DNA of 64,000 nucleotides. Origin: Yanshouia hominis (lineage in GTDB: Bacteria > Bacillota > Clostridia > Oscillospirales > Ruminococcaceae). The stretch covers positions 62,001-126,000 of the forward strand of contig JACRTB010000003.1 in NCBI GenBank assembly GCA_014385025.1. The letters run 5' to 3'. Below are positions 35,237 to 44,533 of the stretch, piece after piece. Numbering within the stretch: the first letter of the stretch is position 1; the number at the start of each line of letters is the position of its first letter. The notes below the pieces were generated by a model. It had not been told where the DNA came from. It worked only from the letters and a program-made list of their open reading frames with translations, and ran no database searches. The position numbers and the translations under genes were made by a program.

Positions 35237-38200
35237 ATGAACAATATTTCGAAGATTGCCCTGCACCGTCCGGTTGCGGTGCTGATGTGCGTCGCCTGCC
35301 TGATCGTCTTCGGCATTTCGTCGGTCATGTCGATGGATATCGAATCCACGCCGGAGATGAATATGCCGGTTTTCATGGTGATGACCCGTTATTCCGACGT
35401 TGGGCCGGAGGAAATCGATTCTCTGGTCACCGACGTTGTTGAGGCCGCTCTTTCCGGCGTTTCGGACTATACCTCAATGACCTCCCGCTCCTCCGAGGGC
35501 TCGTCGATGACGGTGCTCGAATTCGATTACGACATCGACATGGATGAAAAACGCACCGAAATTGAGGATGCGCTCAATAACCTGCGCCTGCCCGACGACT
35601 GCGACGACCCGACCATCATGGAGATGGGGATGGATTCCGACTCGGTCATGTCCCTTTCGGTTCTCGCGTCGGGAAACGACAACCTTCTGACCTACATCGA
35701 GGATGAAGTGGTGCCTGAGTTTGAGCGGATTTCAGGCGTGTCGGATGTCGAGGTCATGGGCGGCAAGCGGGAATATGTCCGCATTCAGGTCAAGGAGGAG
35801 GAGATGACCCAATACGGCCTCTCTCTCTCGTCGATTGCCTCGGCGATTTCCGCGGCGGACTTCACCACCACCGCCGGCACCATCAACCGGGGTGAGGTGG
35901 AGATGTCGCTGCTCGGCAGCGCCGACTACGACACGATGGAGAGCCTTTACACCATCCCGATCTCCCTCTCCACCGGCGATATCATCTACTTGACCGATGT
36001 GGCCGACGTTGAGCTGGCGGAAGAAAAAAACAGCTCGATCAGCCGGCAGAACGGGCAGGAAAATATCCGTATCTCGATTTCCAAGAACCAGAGCGCCAAC
36101 ACCATTTCGATCTGTGACCAGATCGCCGCAGTGGTCGATGATCTGAACGCACAGAATCTTGGGCTGACCATCGAAATCACCGATAACAGCGGCGAAACCA
36201 TCATGGATAACATTGAAAGCGTGATCTCTTCGCTGATTCAGGGCATGGTGATCTCCATGGTTGTCCTGGTTCTGTTCCTCGGCGAGCCGAAATCCTCGAT
36301 GATCATTGCTCTGGCCATGCCGCTCTCGGTCTTTGCCGCCCTGGTCATGATGAGCATTTACGGCATGACCATCAACATGATGAGCCTCGGCGGCCTCGTT
36401 GTCGGCATCGGTATGATGGTGGACAATTCGATTGTCGTGATGGAGAGCTGCTTCAAGGTGCGCGGTACCGGACGCAGCTTCATGGAATCGGCGGAGGAGG
36501 CGGCCCGGATTGTGGCTTCCTCGATCATCGCCTCGACCATCACCACCATCGTCGTGTTCCTGCCGATCGCCCTGATGGAGGGCATGTCCGGCCAGCTTTT
36601 CAAGGACGTGGGCTTTACCATCGTCTTCTCGATGAGCGCTTCCCTGATCTCGGCCCTGACCGTTGTGCCGCTGCTCTTCGTCAAGCTGCGCCCGGTCGAG
36701 AAGGAGCAGGGGCTGGTCGCACGAGCCGTCCACGCGGTGGAAAACGCTTATGTCAAAGGCCTTGACGGGGCGCTGCGCCATAAAGCGCTGATTGTGCTGA
36801 TGGCGGTGCTGATGCTGGGCGGAACCGCGTTCATGTTCTCTAAAATCGATATGCAGCTCATGCCGAATATGGACCGCGGCAACATTAACCTTTCGGTCAC
36901 GACCAAAACCGGCCTCAATCTGGAGGCGACCGACGCGATTATGACCGAAATCGAGTCGATTGTGTCGGGATATGACGACATCGATCAATATTCGCTGCGC
37001 AGCCGGGGCGGTTCGGCGACTCTGAGCATCACCCTCAAGGAGGACCGCTCGGTGGATACCGACACAATGGTGGAGCAGATCCGGCAGGATACCGCTCATA
37101 TCGACAACTGTTCGATTGAAGTCTCACAGCAGAGCGGCATGTCCTTCGGCGGCTCCTCGGGAGTTTCCTTCTCGATCCGGGGCAGCAGCCTGAGCCTTGT
37201 GGAAGAGGTCTCGGAGGAGATCAAGGAGCATATGCGCGGCTATGACGGGATTATTTCGGTGAGCACCAGCCTGTCGGACGGCGATCCCCGCGCCGAGATT
37301 GTGGTCGATCCGGTGCAGGCCGCCGGGTACGGAACCACCCCGTCCGCCGTTGTTTCACAGGTCAAGAATATGATCTCGGGGATCGAGGCCACCACCCTGC
37401 AGGAAGGGGATACAGAATATTCGGTTGAGGTTCAGTACCCGGAAGACCGGTTCCATGATGTTTCCGACCTGTCGGGCATGATGATCTCAATCGGCGGCGC
37501 GCAGGTGCCGCTGACCGATATGGCCCAGGTGGTCTATGGCAATGCGCCTTCGACGATCAACCGCACCGACGGGAAATATTCGGTGACGGTCACCGGCGAA
37601 GTGGGAACCGGCGTTTCGGCCACCCAGCTGACCAACACCATCCGCAGCGGCATCAACAGCAGCGTCACCTTCCCGGAAGGGGTGACGCTGGCGGAGGGCG
37701 ATACGATGCGGATGATGCAGGACGAATTTTCTTCCATCGGCTTTGCCCTGCTGACGGCCATCTGGCTGGTCTTTGTGGTCATGGCGGTCCAGTTTGAATC
37801 GATGAAGTTCTCAATCGTCGTCATGGCGTCGGTGCCCTTTGCGCTGACCGGCGCCTTCGCCGCGCTGCTGATCACCGGGCAGTCGATCAGTATGACCTCC
37901 CTGATCGGCCTCGTCATGCTGGTCGGCATCGTGGTCAATAATGCCATTGTCCTGATTGATTACACCAACCTGCTGCGCAGCGAGCAGGGCCTGGAAATCA
38001 ACGCCGCCCTGAAGGCGGCGGGCCGCAGCCGGCTGCGGCCGATCCTGATGAGTACGCTGACGACCATCCTCTCGCTGGTGCCGATGGCGCTCGGCATCGG
38101 CGGCAAGGTTGAGATGATGCAGGGAATGGCAGCTGTCGTCATCGGAGGTCTGAGCGTTTCGACCCTGCTGACCCTCTTCCTCGTCCCGATCCTTTACCGC

Positions 38201-38278
38201 TCATCCGAGCGGCTGAGTGAACGAATTGCCGAACGCACCAAAAAGCGCCGGATACAGAAGGGCGATTACAGCGGCTGA
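35237..38278 (+). CDS. RND-family efflux transporter (AcrB/SwrC-like)
   Basis: The 1013-residue proton-driven exporter has the expected 12 membrane helices: one near the N terminus, two large extracytoplasmic loops (about 40-330 and 550-850) and helix bundles after each. The helix-4 region reads GIGMMVDNSIVVMESCF, the form of the proton-relay site seen in Gram-positive SwrC-like pumps. The internal duplication is visible (GMVISMVVLVLFLGEP against IWLVFVVMAVQFES). Substrates are not predictable; related pumps export lipopeptides, drugs and detergents. It follows the adaptor gene and ends at a terminator. Confidence 0.95.
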   Translation: MNNISKIALHRPVAVLMCVACLIVFGISSVMSMDIESTPEMNMPVFMVMTRYSDVGPEEIDSLVTDVVEAALSGVSDYTSMTSRSSEGSSMTVLEFDYDIDMDEKRTEIEDALNNLRLPDDCDDPTIMEMGMDSDSVMSLSVLASGNDNLLTYIEDEVVPEFERISGVSDVEVMGGKREYVRIQVKEEEMTQYGLSLSSIASAISAADFTTTAGTINRGEVEMSLLGSADYDTMESLYTIPISLSTGDIIYLTDVADVELAEEKNSSISRQNGQENIRISISKNQSANTISICDQIAAVVDDLNAQNLGLTIEITDNSGETIMDNIESVISSLIQGMVISMVVLVLFLGEPKSSMIIALAMPLSVFAALVMMSIYGMTINMMSLGGLVVGIGMMVDNSIVVMESCFKVRGTGRSFMESAEEAARIVASSIIASTITTIVVFLPIALMEGMSGQLFKDVGFTIVFSMSASLISALTVVPLLFVKLRPVEKEQGLVARAVHAVENAYVKGLDGALRHKALIVLMAVLMLGGTAFMFSKIDMQLMPNMDRGNINLSVTTKTGLNLEATDAIMTEIESIVSGYDDIDQYSLRSRGGSATLSITLKEDRSVDTDTMVEQIRQDTAHIDNCSIEVSQQSGMSFGGSSGVSFSIRGSSLSLVEEVSEEIKEHMRGYDGIISVSTSLSDGDPRAEIVVDPVQAAGYGTTPSAVVSQVKNMISGIEATTLQEGDTEYSVEVQYPEDRFHDVSDLSGMMISIGGAQVPLTDMAQVVYGNAPSTINRTDGKYSVTVTGEVGTGVSATQLTNTIRSGINSSVTFPEGVTLAEGDTMRMMQDEFSSIGFALLTAIWLVFVVMAVQFESMKFSIVVMASVPFALTGAFAALLITGQSISMTSLIGLVMLVGIVVNNAIVLIDYTNLLRSEQGLEINAALKAAGRSRLRPILMSTLTTILSLVPMALGIGGKVEMMQGMAAVVIGGLSVSTLLTLFLVPILYRSSERLSERIAERTKKRRIQKGDYSG

Positions 38279-38297
38279 TTGTTTCCCATAGTTGCGG

Positions 38298-38332
38298 AAA
38301 GGGCCTTCTCCAAAGGGAAGACCCTTTTTTCG
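38298..38332 (+). terminator. Terminator of the efflux operon
   Basis: AAAGGG-CC-TTC pairs with GAA-GA-CCCTTT, followed by a run of T, 20 bp after the stop codon. Confidence 0.75.
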
Positions 38333-38401
38333 CGCCATCTTTCTTTTTTCGGAATGAGGTGCTATACTGGGTACCATCAGGAAAAGGAGGACGCAACAAG
38401 A

Positions 38402-39280
38402 ATGCTGTTTGCCGCACGGGTGTTTCTCTGGCTGATGTTTTACAGCTTTGCCGGATGGGTGTATGAATCCATCCTTTGTTCAATTACCGGCGGAAAGCTG
38501 GTCAACCGCGGTTTTCTCAACGGCCCCATCTGCCCAATCTACGGTTTTGGCGCGCTTACCATTATCTTCGTGGTGGGGCGGTCGGAGAGCGGCCCGGCCG
38601 CGGTGTTTCTTTCGAGCGCGGTGCTGGCCTGCACGCTGGAATACTTCACCTCCTGGGCGATGGAGAAGCTCTTTCACGCACGCTGGTGGGACTATAGCTC
38701 GATGCATTTTAACCTCAACGGCCGGGTCTGTCTCGCGGGCTTTCTGGTTTTTGGAGCATTTGGGCTGATTCTTCTGGAGTGGATTCAGCCATGGCTGGAG
38801 TCGAAGGTGGGCGCCCTCGGAGAGCCTTTGACCTGGGGGCTGACCGGAGCGTTTCTCGCACTGAGCATTTCGGACGCATTTGCCACGGTGCGCCATGTGC
38901 TGCGTCTCGACGAGCGGCTCGGAGAGGTTCAGGAGGAAATGGAGCGGTTTCTCACCGAGGCGCGTGCCCGCGGGGAGCAGTGGGCGCTGGAAGCCAATCT
39001 TGCGGCCGGCCAGCTGCGGCACAGCACCCCGGAGCAGCGCGCCGGATGGCGCGCCGAGCTGCGCGGGCGCTTCGAGGAAGAAGCGCGGGCTCATACCGAA
39101 AGGATGCGCGCTTTAATGGACCGCCGGCTCTTTCAGGACCGTCGTCTGTCCGAGGCATTTCCGAATCTGCGCCATGACCGCGCCGACGCCTGGGAAGAGC
39201 TGAAAAGCCGTCTGAAAGGCGCGGGACGCGGGAAAAAGAATCCGGGGGATCAGGAGGGCGGTCATGCGGCTGATCTGTGA
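38402..39280 (+). CDS. CmpB-like ABC transporter permease-family membrane protein
   Basis: The 292-residue protein matches the putative ABC-transporter permease family PF06541 (CmpB). The N-terminal 170 residues hold about five membrane helices with the conserved FYSFAGWVYESILCS, NGPICPIYGFGAL and EYFTSWAMEKLFHARWWDYS. The last 120 residues are a charged, probably coiled, cytoplasmic tail unlike the short tail of most members. The start at 38402 follows AAGGAGG by 11 bp. No ABC ATPase is adjacent and the function of the family is not established. Its end overlaps the next gene by 17 bp. Confidence 0.85.
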   Translation: MLFAARVFLWLMFYSFAGWVYESILCSITGGKLVNRGFLNGPICPIYGFGALTIIFVVGRSESGPAAVFLSSAVLACTLEYFTSWAMEKLFHARWWDYSSMHFNLNGRVCLAGFLVFGAFGLILLEWIQPWLESKVGALGEPLTWGLTGAFLALSISDAFATVRHVLRLDERLGEVQEEMERFLTEARARGEQWALEANLAAGQLRHSTPEQRAGWRAELRGRFEEEARAHTERMRALMDRRLFQDRRLSEAFPNLRHDRADAWEELKSRLKGAGRGKKNPGDQEGGHAADL

Positions 39281-39821
39281 GCGCTGCGCCGCTGTTGCGG
39301 TGGACTATCAGGAGCGGCTGCTGCCGCCGATCCGGGGACGGGAACGGCTGATGAAAAAATCCGCCGAGCTGCTCGAGGGACTCTCCCTGCTGTCTGTTCC
39401 GGTGCTCTTTACCGAGCAGTACCCTCAAGGACTGGGAAAGACCGATCCCGCGCTGCTTGCCCTCGCGCCCGGCGCGCCGGTGATCGAAAAGACCAGCTTC
39501 GGAGCGGCGGACACCCCCGCCTTCTCCGCGGCGCTGCGCCCGCTTGGCCGGGATCAGATCATCCTTTTTGGGATTGAGGCTCACATCTGCGTCCTGCAGA
39601 CGGCGCTGGGACTCAAAGAGCTGGGATATACCCCCGTTTTTGCGGCTGACTGCATCTCCTCCCGCGGGGAGGGGGACCGCGCTTTCGCGCTGGAGCGGGC
39701 CCGGCAGGAGGGAATTCTGCTGACAAGCTGCGAAGCGCTTCTTTTTGAGCTGGCCCGCGCGAAGGAGCACCCCCGTTTTCGGGAAATTTCGGCATTGATT
39801 AAACGCTCGGAGCTGTTTTGA
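39264..39821 (+). CDS. Isochorismatase-family cysteine hydrolase
   Basis: This 185-residue soluble enzyme has the catalytic triad of the family: Asp14 in VAVDYQERLL, Lys76 in VIEKTSFGA and Cys109 in GIEAHICVLQTAL. Relatives include nicotinamidase and YcaC-like hydrolases, but the metal-binding His/Asp set of nicotinamidases is not evident, so the substrate is unknown. Its start lies within the CmpB-like gene, and it is followed by a dehydratase gene 38 bp later, suggesting one operon. Confidence 0.85.
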   Translation: MRLICERCAAVAVDYQERLLPPIRGRERLMKKSAELLEGLSLLSVPVLFTEQYPQGLGKTDPALLALAPGAPVIEKTSFGAADTPAFSAALRPLGRDQIILFGIEAHICVLQTALGLKELGYTPVFAADCISSRGEGDRAFALERARQEGILLTSCEALLFELARAKEHPRFREISALIKRSELF

Positions 39822-39859
39822 CCGACGGCAATTCCGGCGAAATAGAAAGGAGCTTCCCC

Positions 39860-40825
39860 ATGATTACCTATCAGGATGTCCTCGACGCCCAAAAGCGAAT
39901 CGCGCCCTATGTGCTCCGTACTCCCCTGCTGCGGATTCCCGTTCTCGACGGGTTGCTGGGGGGATGCGAGGTCTATGTAAAATCCGAAGGCTTGCAGTAT
40001 ACCGGCTCCTTCAAGCTGCGCGGGGCGACCAACTGCCTGCTCGCGCTGAGTGACGAACAGAAGCGCCGCGGGGTGGTCTGCGCTTCAAGCGGCAACCACG
40101 CGCAGGGGGTCGCCTGCGCGGCACAAAGGCTTGGAATCGACGCGGTGATCGTTATGCCTGAAAACGTCAATCCGGTCAAGCTGGCGGGGGTGAAATCCTT
40201 CGGAGGCAAAGCGCTCTTCTGCGGAACCCGTTCAAGCGAGCGGGACGCGAAGGTAGCCGAGCTGGTCCGGGAGGAGGGACGCACCGAGGTCCATCCTTTC
40301 GCCAACGATTTTGTCCGCGCGGGGCAGGGGACTCTGGGGCTGGAAATCCTCGAGGACCAGCCGCTGATGGACGCCGTTGTCCTGCCGATCGGCGGCGGTG
40401 GATTGATTTCCGGTGTGGCGACCGCCGTCGAAGCGGTACGGCCTTCAATCCGGGTGATCGGGGTCGAGCCGGAAGGAGCCTCCCGCTATCGCCGGAGCCG
40501 CCGTGAGGGAAGGCCGGTCCGGCTGGAACAGGTTGACACCATTGCCGACGGTACCCGTACCGACCGCGCTGACCCTGTCAACTTTGAGATGATTGAGCGT
40601 CTGGTGCCCGAGCTTGCCGCTGCCTCCGATGATGCAATCCGTCTGGCAATGAAAATATATGTGTCCAAGGCGAAGATCGTAGCCGAGCCGTCCTCTTCTC
40701 TGGGGCTGGCCGCGGCTCTGGAGGGCCGAATCTCCTTCGCAAAGGGCGAGAAGGTCTGCTTCGTCGTCTCGGGAGCGAACAACGATCTGAATCTTTTGGC
40801 TGAGGTCATACAGGAATCAAAATAA
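39860..40825 (+). CDS. Threonine/serine dehydratase (PLP, fold type II)
   Basis: The 321-residue enzyme deaminates threonine to 2-oxobutanoate or serine to pyruvate. Lys52 in YTGSFKLRGA is the PLP lysine, SSGNHAQG at 76-83 holds the substrate loop and GGGGLISG near 175 binds the phosphate. The length and lack of a C-terminal ACT domain point to the catabolic TdcB-like form or a serine racemase relative rather than biosynthetic IlvA. The start was placed at 39860, 7 bp after AAGGAG. A perfect terminator follows. Confidence 0.92.
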   Translation: MITYQDVLDAQKRIAPYVLRTPLLRIPVLDGLLGGCEVYVKSEGLQYTGSFKLRGATNCLLALSDEQKRRGVVCASSGNHAQGVACAAQRLGIDAVIVMPENVNPVKLAGVKSFGGKALFCGTRSSERDAKVAELVREEGRTEVHPFANDFVRAGQGTLGLEILEDQPLMDAVVLPIGGGGLISGVATAVEAVRPSIRVIGVEPEGASRYRRSRREGRPVRLEQVDTIADGTRTDRADPVNFEMIERLVPELAAASDDAIRLAMKIYVSKAKIVAEPSSSLGLAAALEGRISFAKGEKVCFVVSGANNDLNLLAEVIQESK

Positions 40826-40831
40826 AAGAGA

Positions 40832-40870
40832 GAAGGAGCGCCCCCTGCCGCGGCAGGGGGCGCTCCTTCG
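40832..40870 (+). terminator. Terminator of the dehydratase operon
   Basis: AAGGAGCGCCCCCTGCC pairs perfectly with its complement across a 2-base centre (40833-40868). The T-run is weak (CCTTCGG), but the stem is very strong. Confidence 0.75.
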
Positions 40871-41523
40871 GTTGTGCCGTCTTCACGAACAGCACTGTCG
40901 GCTCCGCTGGTGTGGATCAGGACTTCCGCTTCATGCGGTTTCCAAATTGCATGAAACTGCCGTTGGAACAGCGGCTTGTTTATGGGGTGTGGGCCGCGCG
41001 CCCCCCGATTTTCCTTATACGCCGCCCATCGGGCGGGCATATGAACAGAGAGGGAAGAGCGACAGGCACCATCCGCCCGTGTGCCGCAGACCCCGTGCAC
41101 TCGCTCGGGGGCAAAATGGCAGCGTCTTTCCGCCAGAGCACGCCACTCACCGGGCGGGCATACGGACTGAGAAGGAAGAGAGACAGGCGCATCCGCCCGC
41201 GTGCCGCAGACCCCGCGTATTCGCTCAGGGGCAAAATGGCAGCGTCTTTCCGCCAGAGCACGCCACTCACCGGGCGGGCATACGGACTGAGAAGGAAGAG
41301 AGACAGGCGCATTCGCCCGTGTGCCGCGAACTCCGCATAGCCGCTCAGGGGCAAAACGGGGGCCAGCGCGTGATCGGATTTTGTCGGCGCTCGTCGATGA
41401 TTCAAGGTCCTCCGGCGGGATGCGCCTCCCGTTTTGTGACAGACCCGGAGTTCCTTGTGGGGCAGGGCGGTATCGTGGACCTTTTAAGGCCGGCGCAGAG
41501 CACATGCTTCCGCGCGGCTTTGA
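40871..41523. other. Intergenic region dominated by a 120-bp tandem repeat
   Basis: About 650 bp between convergent genes. Most of it is the tandem repeat at 41031-41363. Frames stay open on both strands only because the period is divisible by three; no ribosome sites were found. Confidence 0.6.
41031..41363. repeat. 120-bp tandem repeat, about 2.8 copies
   Basis: Units begin near 41031, 41151 and 41271 with CGGGCGGGCATA. Copies two and three are almost identical over at least 90 bp (GGACTGAGAAGGAAGAGAGA, CGCCAGAGCACGCCACTCAC); copy one is more diverged. Each has a GC-rich CGGGCGG / CCGCCCG inverted pair. It is not CRISPR: there are no unique spacers. Confidence 0.85.
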
Positions 41524-42609
41524 TTATGGAACCAGCGCAAGGCGTTCCCCGATCGGATTGTTGATAAAATAGTCGACTGAAAAGGCGAGCATTACCCGGT
41601 TGTAATCGTCGAGCTGGATGGCGGCGAGCTGTTCGTCATCGGCCTGCATGAGATCGACAAGGGTGATCTGCCCGTAATGAACCGCAAGGAAGGGCAGATA
41701 GGCGGTGGCTGTTTCATCGCCAAAGATGAGCATCGATTCCTCAAACGGGGAAACGACCGAAATATCGAGCCGCTGCCCCACCCCGCCGAGCAGAGCCGAG
41801 ACGGGGGAACCGAGAAGGGCAAGATGGGTGGGAAAAAGAGAGTAGTAGTTTTTGGTTTCCCCGTTGGCGGTGTGGGAAAGAAAGTACTGCCGGTCGTAGC
41901 GGGAAAAGCGGTAGAAGGTCACAAGGTCAGGACGGATTCCCTTGTAATTGGAACGGAGGTAAAGGTCTCCGTAATAATCCTGCTCGAGGTGTTCAATTTC
42001 AAACTGATCGAGAGGGCGGGCTGAAAGCCCCAGCCGGGAGGCGAGCGCGCCGTAGAGGTAATAGCCTCCCAGTCCGGTGAGATTTGATTCGGTGCGGTAG
42101 TAGGTATACTGGTCCTTGGCCGCGAAAAGGGCGGAGTAGGCATCAACGGTTGTAACCAGTCCGGCCAGATCGGAGTAGACGTCTGAAATCAGTGCCTTCT
42201 GGTTGTAGAGAACAGCATTGGCGGGCAGCTCCTGCTGCTTGATCGCACAGGCGGTGGGAATCAGCATCAGCACTGCCGGAAGGTTGCGGCTGATGAGGAA
42301 TTGATCGATTCCCGCGATATTTTCGCTGGCGGTGAGCCGGTCGACGGGAAGAATATTTTCCAGCAGGTAGTTTTCCGTGATAAAGATGCCGTCCTGTTCC
42401 TTGGCTCCCACGCCGAGAAGAAGGGTCGGCGCGATCTGTTCGAGCAGCGGAAATTTTTGAAGCTGTTCCTTCACGGCCTGGTTGGACCATGCGGTCAGGC
42501 CGGAAATTCCATCGGGAAGGGAGCCGCGGGCAAAGGCCGAAGCCGCGGTCAGAGCGCAGACCAGCAGAATTGCACCGGCGAGACAGAGGGAAGCGGCGTG
42601 CTTGAGCAT
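41524..42609 (-). CDS. DHHW/AlgJ-like cell-surface protein lacking catalytic residues
   Basis: The 361-residue protein has a signal anchor (about 8-28) and an extracytoplasmic domain of the DHHW (PF14286) or AlgJ/AlgX SGNH-like type. The positions that define the family can be aligned: the TDHHW segment reads TESNLTGLGGYYLY, and the nucleophile block GDSF reads LIFGDETATAYLPFLA. Ser, Asp and His of the usual triad are therefore all replaced. It lies 5 bp after an MBOAT-like gene, the usual partner of this family in acetylation of surface polymers. I infer a non-catalytic role. The frame is intact and has a plausible ribosome site (GAGGTGA). Confidence 0.7.
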   Translation of the reverse strand: MLKHAASLCLAGAILLVCALTAASAFARGSLPDGISGLTAWSNQAVKEQLQKFPLLEQIAPTLLLGVGAKEQDGIFITENYLLENILPVDRLTASENIAGIDQFLISRNLPAVLMLIPTACAIKQQELPANAVLYNQKALISDVYSDLAGLVTTVDAYSALFAAKDQYTYYRTESNLTGLGGYYLYGALASRLGLSARPLDQFEIEHLEQDYYGDLYLRSNYKGIRPDLVTFYRFSRYDRQYFLSHTANGETKNYYSLFPTHLALLGSPVSALLGGVGQRLDISVVSPFEESMLIFGDETATAYLPFLAVHYGQITLVDLMQADDEQLAAIQLDDYNRVMLAFSVDYFINNPIGERLALVP

Positions 42610-42614
42610 GAAAG

Positions 42615-43931
42615 TCACCTCACATTCCAAAGAAGAAAGGATGTCGCCACAACCAGAAGGGCGAGATGTCCGGCCGAGGAGGCAAGCCACCACAGGCGGG
42701 GAAACTGCCGCTCGGTCAGCCGGCCGAGCCGGTCGAACAGGCTGGAGGAAAAGAGCAGGCCGATGAGCAGCAGAACAATGTTGGAGCGAAGCAGATAAAG
42801 GGTGGTGCTGTTGAACAGCTCGGGACCGCCGATCCCGAACATTGCGCCAAACATCTCAAGCCGCTGCCCAAGCCCGACCGGCAGCAGGAGAAGATAGGCG
42901 GGCAGGGTCAGCAGAAAGGTGATCACCCGACCCAGCGGGGGGAGAAATACCGGGATGCGGCAGAACACGAGGCCATCGAGCAGCAGCAGGGCGCAGAGAG
43001 CGAGGCTCCAGGGCAGGAATCCGCCGGTGGGGTCGATCAGAAATCCGAGCAGCAGCGTCGAGACCATCGAAACGAGGAAGGTGCCCGCGCACGATTCTTC
43101 CCGGCGGGCGCCGGGCAGAAACATGCGGTGGAGAAAGTCCTCCAGCGGTATGTTGAGCCGGTAGACATATTCCCGCAGGCCGAGCGCCTGCAGAGGATAG
43201 TAGACGGTGCGGGGCAGATCGATCGAAAAGATCAGCCCGAGGCCCTGAGCGATGTCGCTGAAGCCGGAGAGCACGAAGTAAAGCCCGAGAACACAGCAGA
43301 GGGCATAAAGCCAGCTGGTGGCCAGTGCAATTTGGTTGGGGTCCAGGTGGGAGAGGGTGCGGAAAAGAGCGATAAATTCCCCGGAAATCACCACCTGCTT
43401 GGCCACGCCGGAAATCAGCAGCATGATCCCGCGCCCGATCCCGGAGAGGGAGGGGCGGGGAGCCTGAAGCGAACGGAGGACCCGTTCCTCGTAACCCGCC
43501 GGTCCGAGAGGGATTCTGCCGAAGAAAAGAACGGCGGCGGCATAATCGGCGGGGGAGGGAGCCGCCCCGCCGCGCCGGATATCCACCAGCATTCCGACAG
43601 CGGAAAGCGAGAGAACGCTCAGTCCGGTCATGGAAGGCAGCCCGAACTGCGGCAGCAGGAGTCCGAAAATCAGGATGACCGCCGCATGCTGTGCAATGCA
43701 GAGATCGAGCAGGCGGGGCCTTTCGGCGCGAAGCGCATCCCGGTGCAGAAGGGCGCAGTCGGGCAGCAGGGTGAGAAGAAGCAGCAGCAGGGTCCGCCGG
43801 TCGATCAGGAGAAGAAAAAAGGCCGAAACCGTCAGAAGGGCGAGCGGTTTTCCGCGGTTTGGCACACAGTAGTAAGCCGCCGCCGCAACGGGCAGCAGCA
43901 AAAACAGGAAGCCCAGATCGGTCAGCTGCAT
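42615..43931 (-). CDS. MBOAT-family-like membrane protein without the conserved histidines
   Basis: The 438-residue polytopic protein resembles AlgI/DltB-type O-acyltransferases. The region normally [26 protein letters not shown] is represented by LREYVYRLNIPLEDFLHRMFLPG, and the later GLWHG motif by GFLIDPTGG. Both conserved His residues, including the catalytic one, are absent. Around ten membrane helices are visible. It overlaps the RNase M5-like gene start region upstream by 10 bp and is followed by the DHHW-like gene. The pair keeps intact reading frames, which argues against simple decay. The proposed substrate of active relatives is a cell-surface polysaccharide or teichoic acid. Confidence 0.72.
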   Translation of the reverse strand: MQLTDLGFLFLLLPVAAAAYYCVPNRGKPLALLTVSAFFLLLIDRRTLLLLLLTLLPDCALLHRDALRAERPRLLDLCIAQHAAVILIFGLLLPQFGLPSMTGLSVLSLSAVGMLVDIRRGGAAPSPADYAAAVLFFGRIPLGPAGYEERVLRSLQAPRPSLSGIGRGIMLLISGVAKQVVISGEFIALFRTLSHLDPNQIALATSWLYALCCVLGLYFVLSGFSDIAQGLGLIFSIDLPRTVYYPLQALGLREYVYRLNIPLEDFLHRMFLPGARREESCAGTFLVSMVSTLLLGFLIDPTGGFLPWSLALCALLLLDGLVFCRIPVFLPPLGRVITFLLTLPAYLLLLPVGLGQRLEMFGAMFGIGGPELFNSTTLYLLRSNIVLLLIGLLFSSSLFDRLGRLTERQFPRLWWLASSAGHLALLVVATSFLLWNVR

Positions 43932-44533
43932 GACGATTCCTCCCGCGGTTGGTCAAGCGATGCGGTCCGCTGCAGGAATTCCTCGCGGGTGAGCAGGGTG
44001 CCGAGCAGGTCGAGCATCGCGGAGGTGGAAAGACGCTGCGGCAGCGAAAGGGACTGTAGCAGCCTTCTGCGCCGCTCGGCGCTGTCCGGCGCGCCGATCA
44101 GCCGCGCGTCGAAGAGGTCGGCGCGGGTCAGGCCGCTGGATTTTTGGACCTCCTCACATCCGACGCCGGCGCGGCGGAAGGCTTCCAGCAGGACGCTCTC
44201 CTCCATGCCCTCCACTCCGAGCAGGCCCTCGGCGGAAGGGACGGCCTTGCGCCGTTCGACCCCTCTGATTCCGGGAATATAGACCTGAGTGAGCCGGGCG
44301 TCCCTGCCCAGCGCGCCGCGCAGAAAATTGCGGATGCGAAACCCCGCCTGGTCCGAATCGGTCAGCAGAATCAGGCCGGTGGTGCGCGCCAAATGACGCA
44401 GAGCCGCCAGCATCTCCTTATCCTTGAAGATGCGGAAGCCGCCCGTTTCCAAAATCACCCCGTCGATGACCGAGGAAAGGCGGATTCGATCGTACCGCCC
44501 CTCGACGACGATGGGGCGGCGCACCTTCAGCAT
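43922..44533 (-). CDS. rnmV: Ribonuclease M5-like Toprim protein
   Basis: The 203-residue protein opens with a Toprim fold: Glu11 in VVEGRYDRIRL, then Asp59 and Asp61 in LTDSDQAGFRIRN. That is the layout of RNase M5, which trims the 5S rRNA precursor. A C-terminal domain of about 90 residues follows (DUF4093-like), as in clostridial members. The ATG at 44531-44533 was chosen by homology and a GGGGGAG site. It overlaps the end of holA by 7 bp. The usual neighbour ksgA is not here, so the name rests on the fold alone. Confidence 0.78.
   Translation of the reverse strand: MLKVRRPIVVEGRYDRIRLSSVIDGVILETGGFRIFKDKEMLAALRHLARTTGLILLTDSDQAGFRIRNFLRGALGRDARLTQVYIPGIRGVERRKAVPSAEGLLGVEGMEESVLLEAFRRAGVGCEEVQKSSGLTRADLFDARLIGAPDSAERRRRLLQSLSLPQRLSTSAMLDLLGTLLTREEFLQRTASLDQPREESSCS

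Noticed and set aside
41031-41363. CRISPR array or surface-protein repeat domain
   Set aside because: Units are directly abutting and nearly identical, with no spacers, and no start site or signal peptide supports a protein.
40486-41505. A leftward frame of about 340 codons with 40-residue internal repeats
   Set aside because: It overlaps the dehydratase gene antisense, and its protein repeats only reflect the 120-bp DNA repeat, whose length is divisible by three. No ribosome site was found.
42666-44282. Rightward frame of more than 500 codons opposite the MBOAT-like gene
   Set aside because: Translation is Gln/Gly/Glu-rich shadow sequence; the opposite strand encodes a coherent membrane protein.
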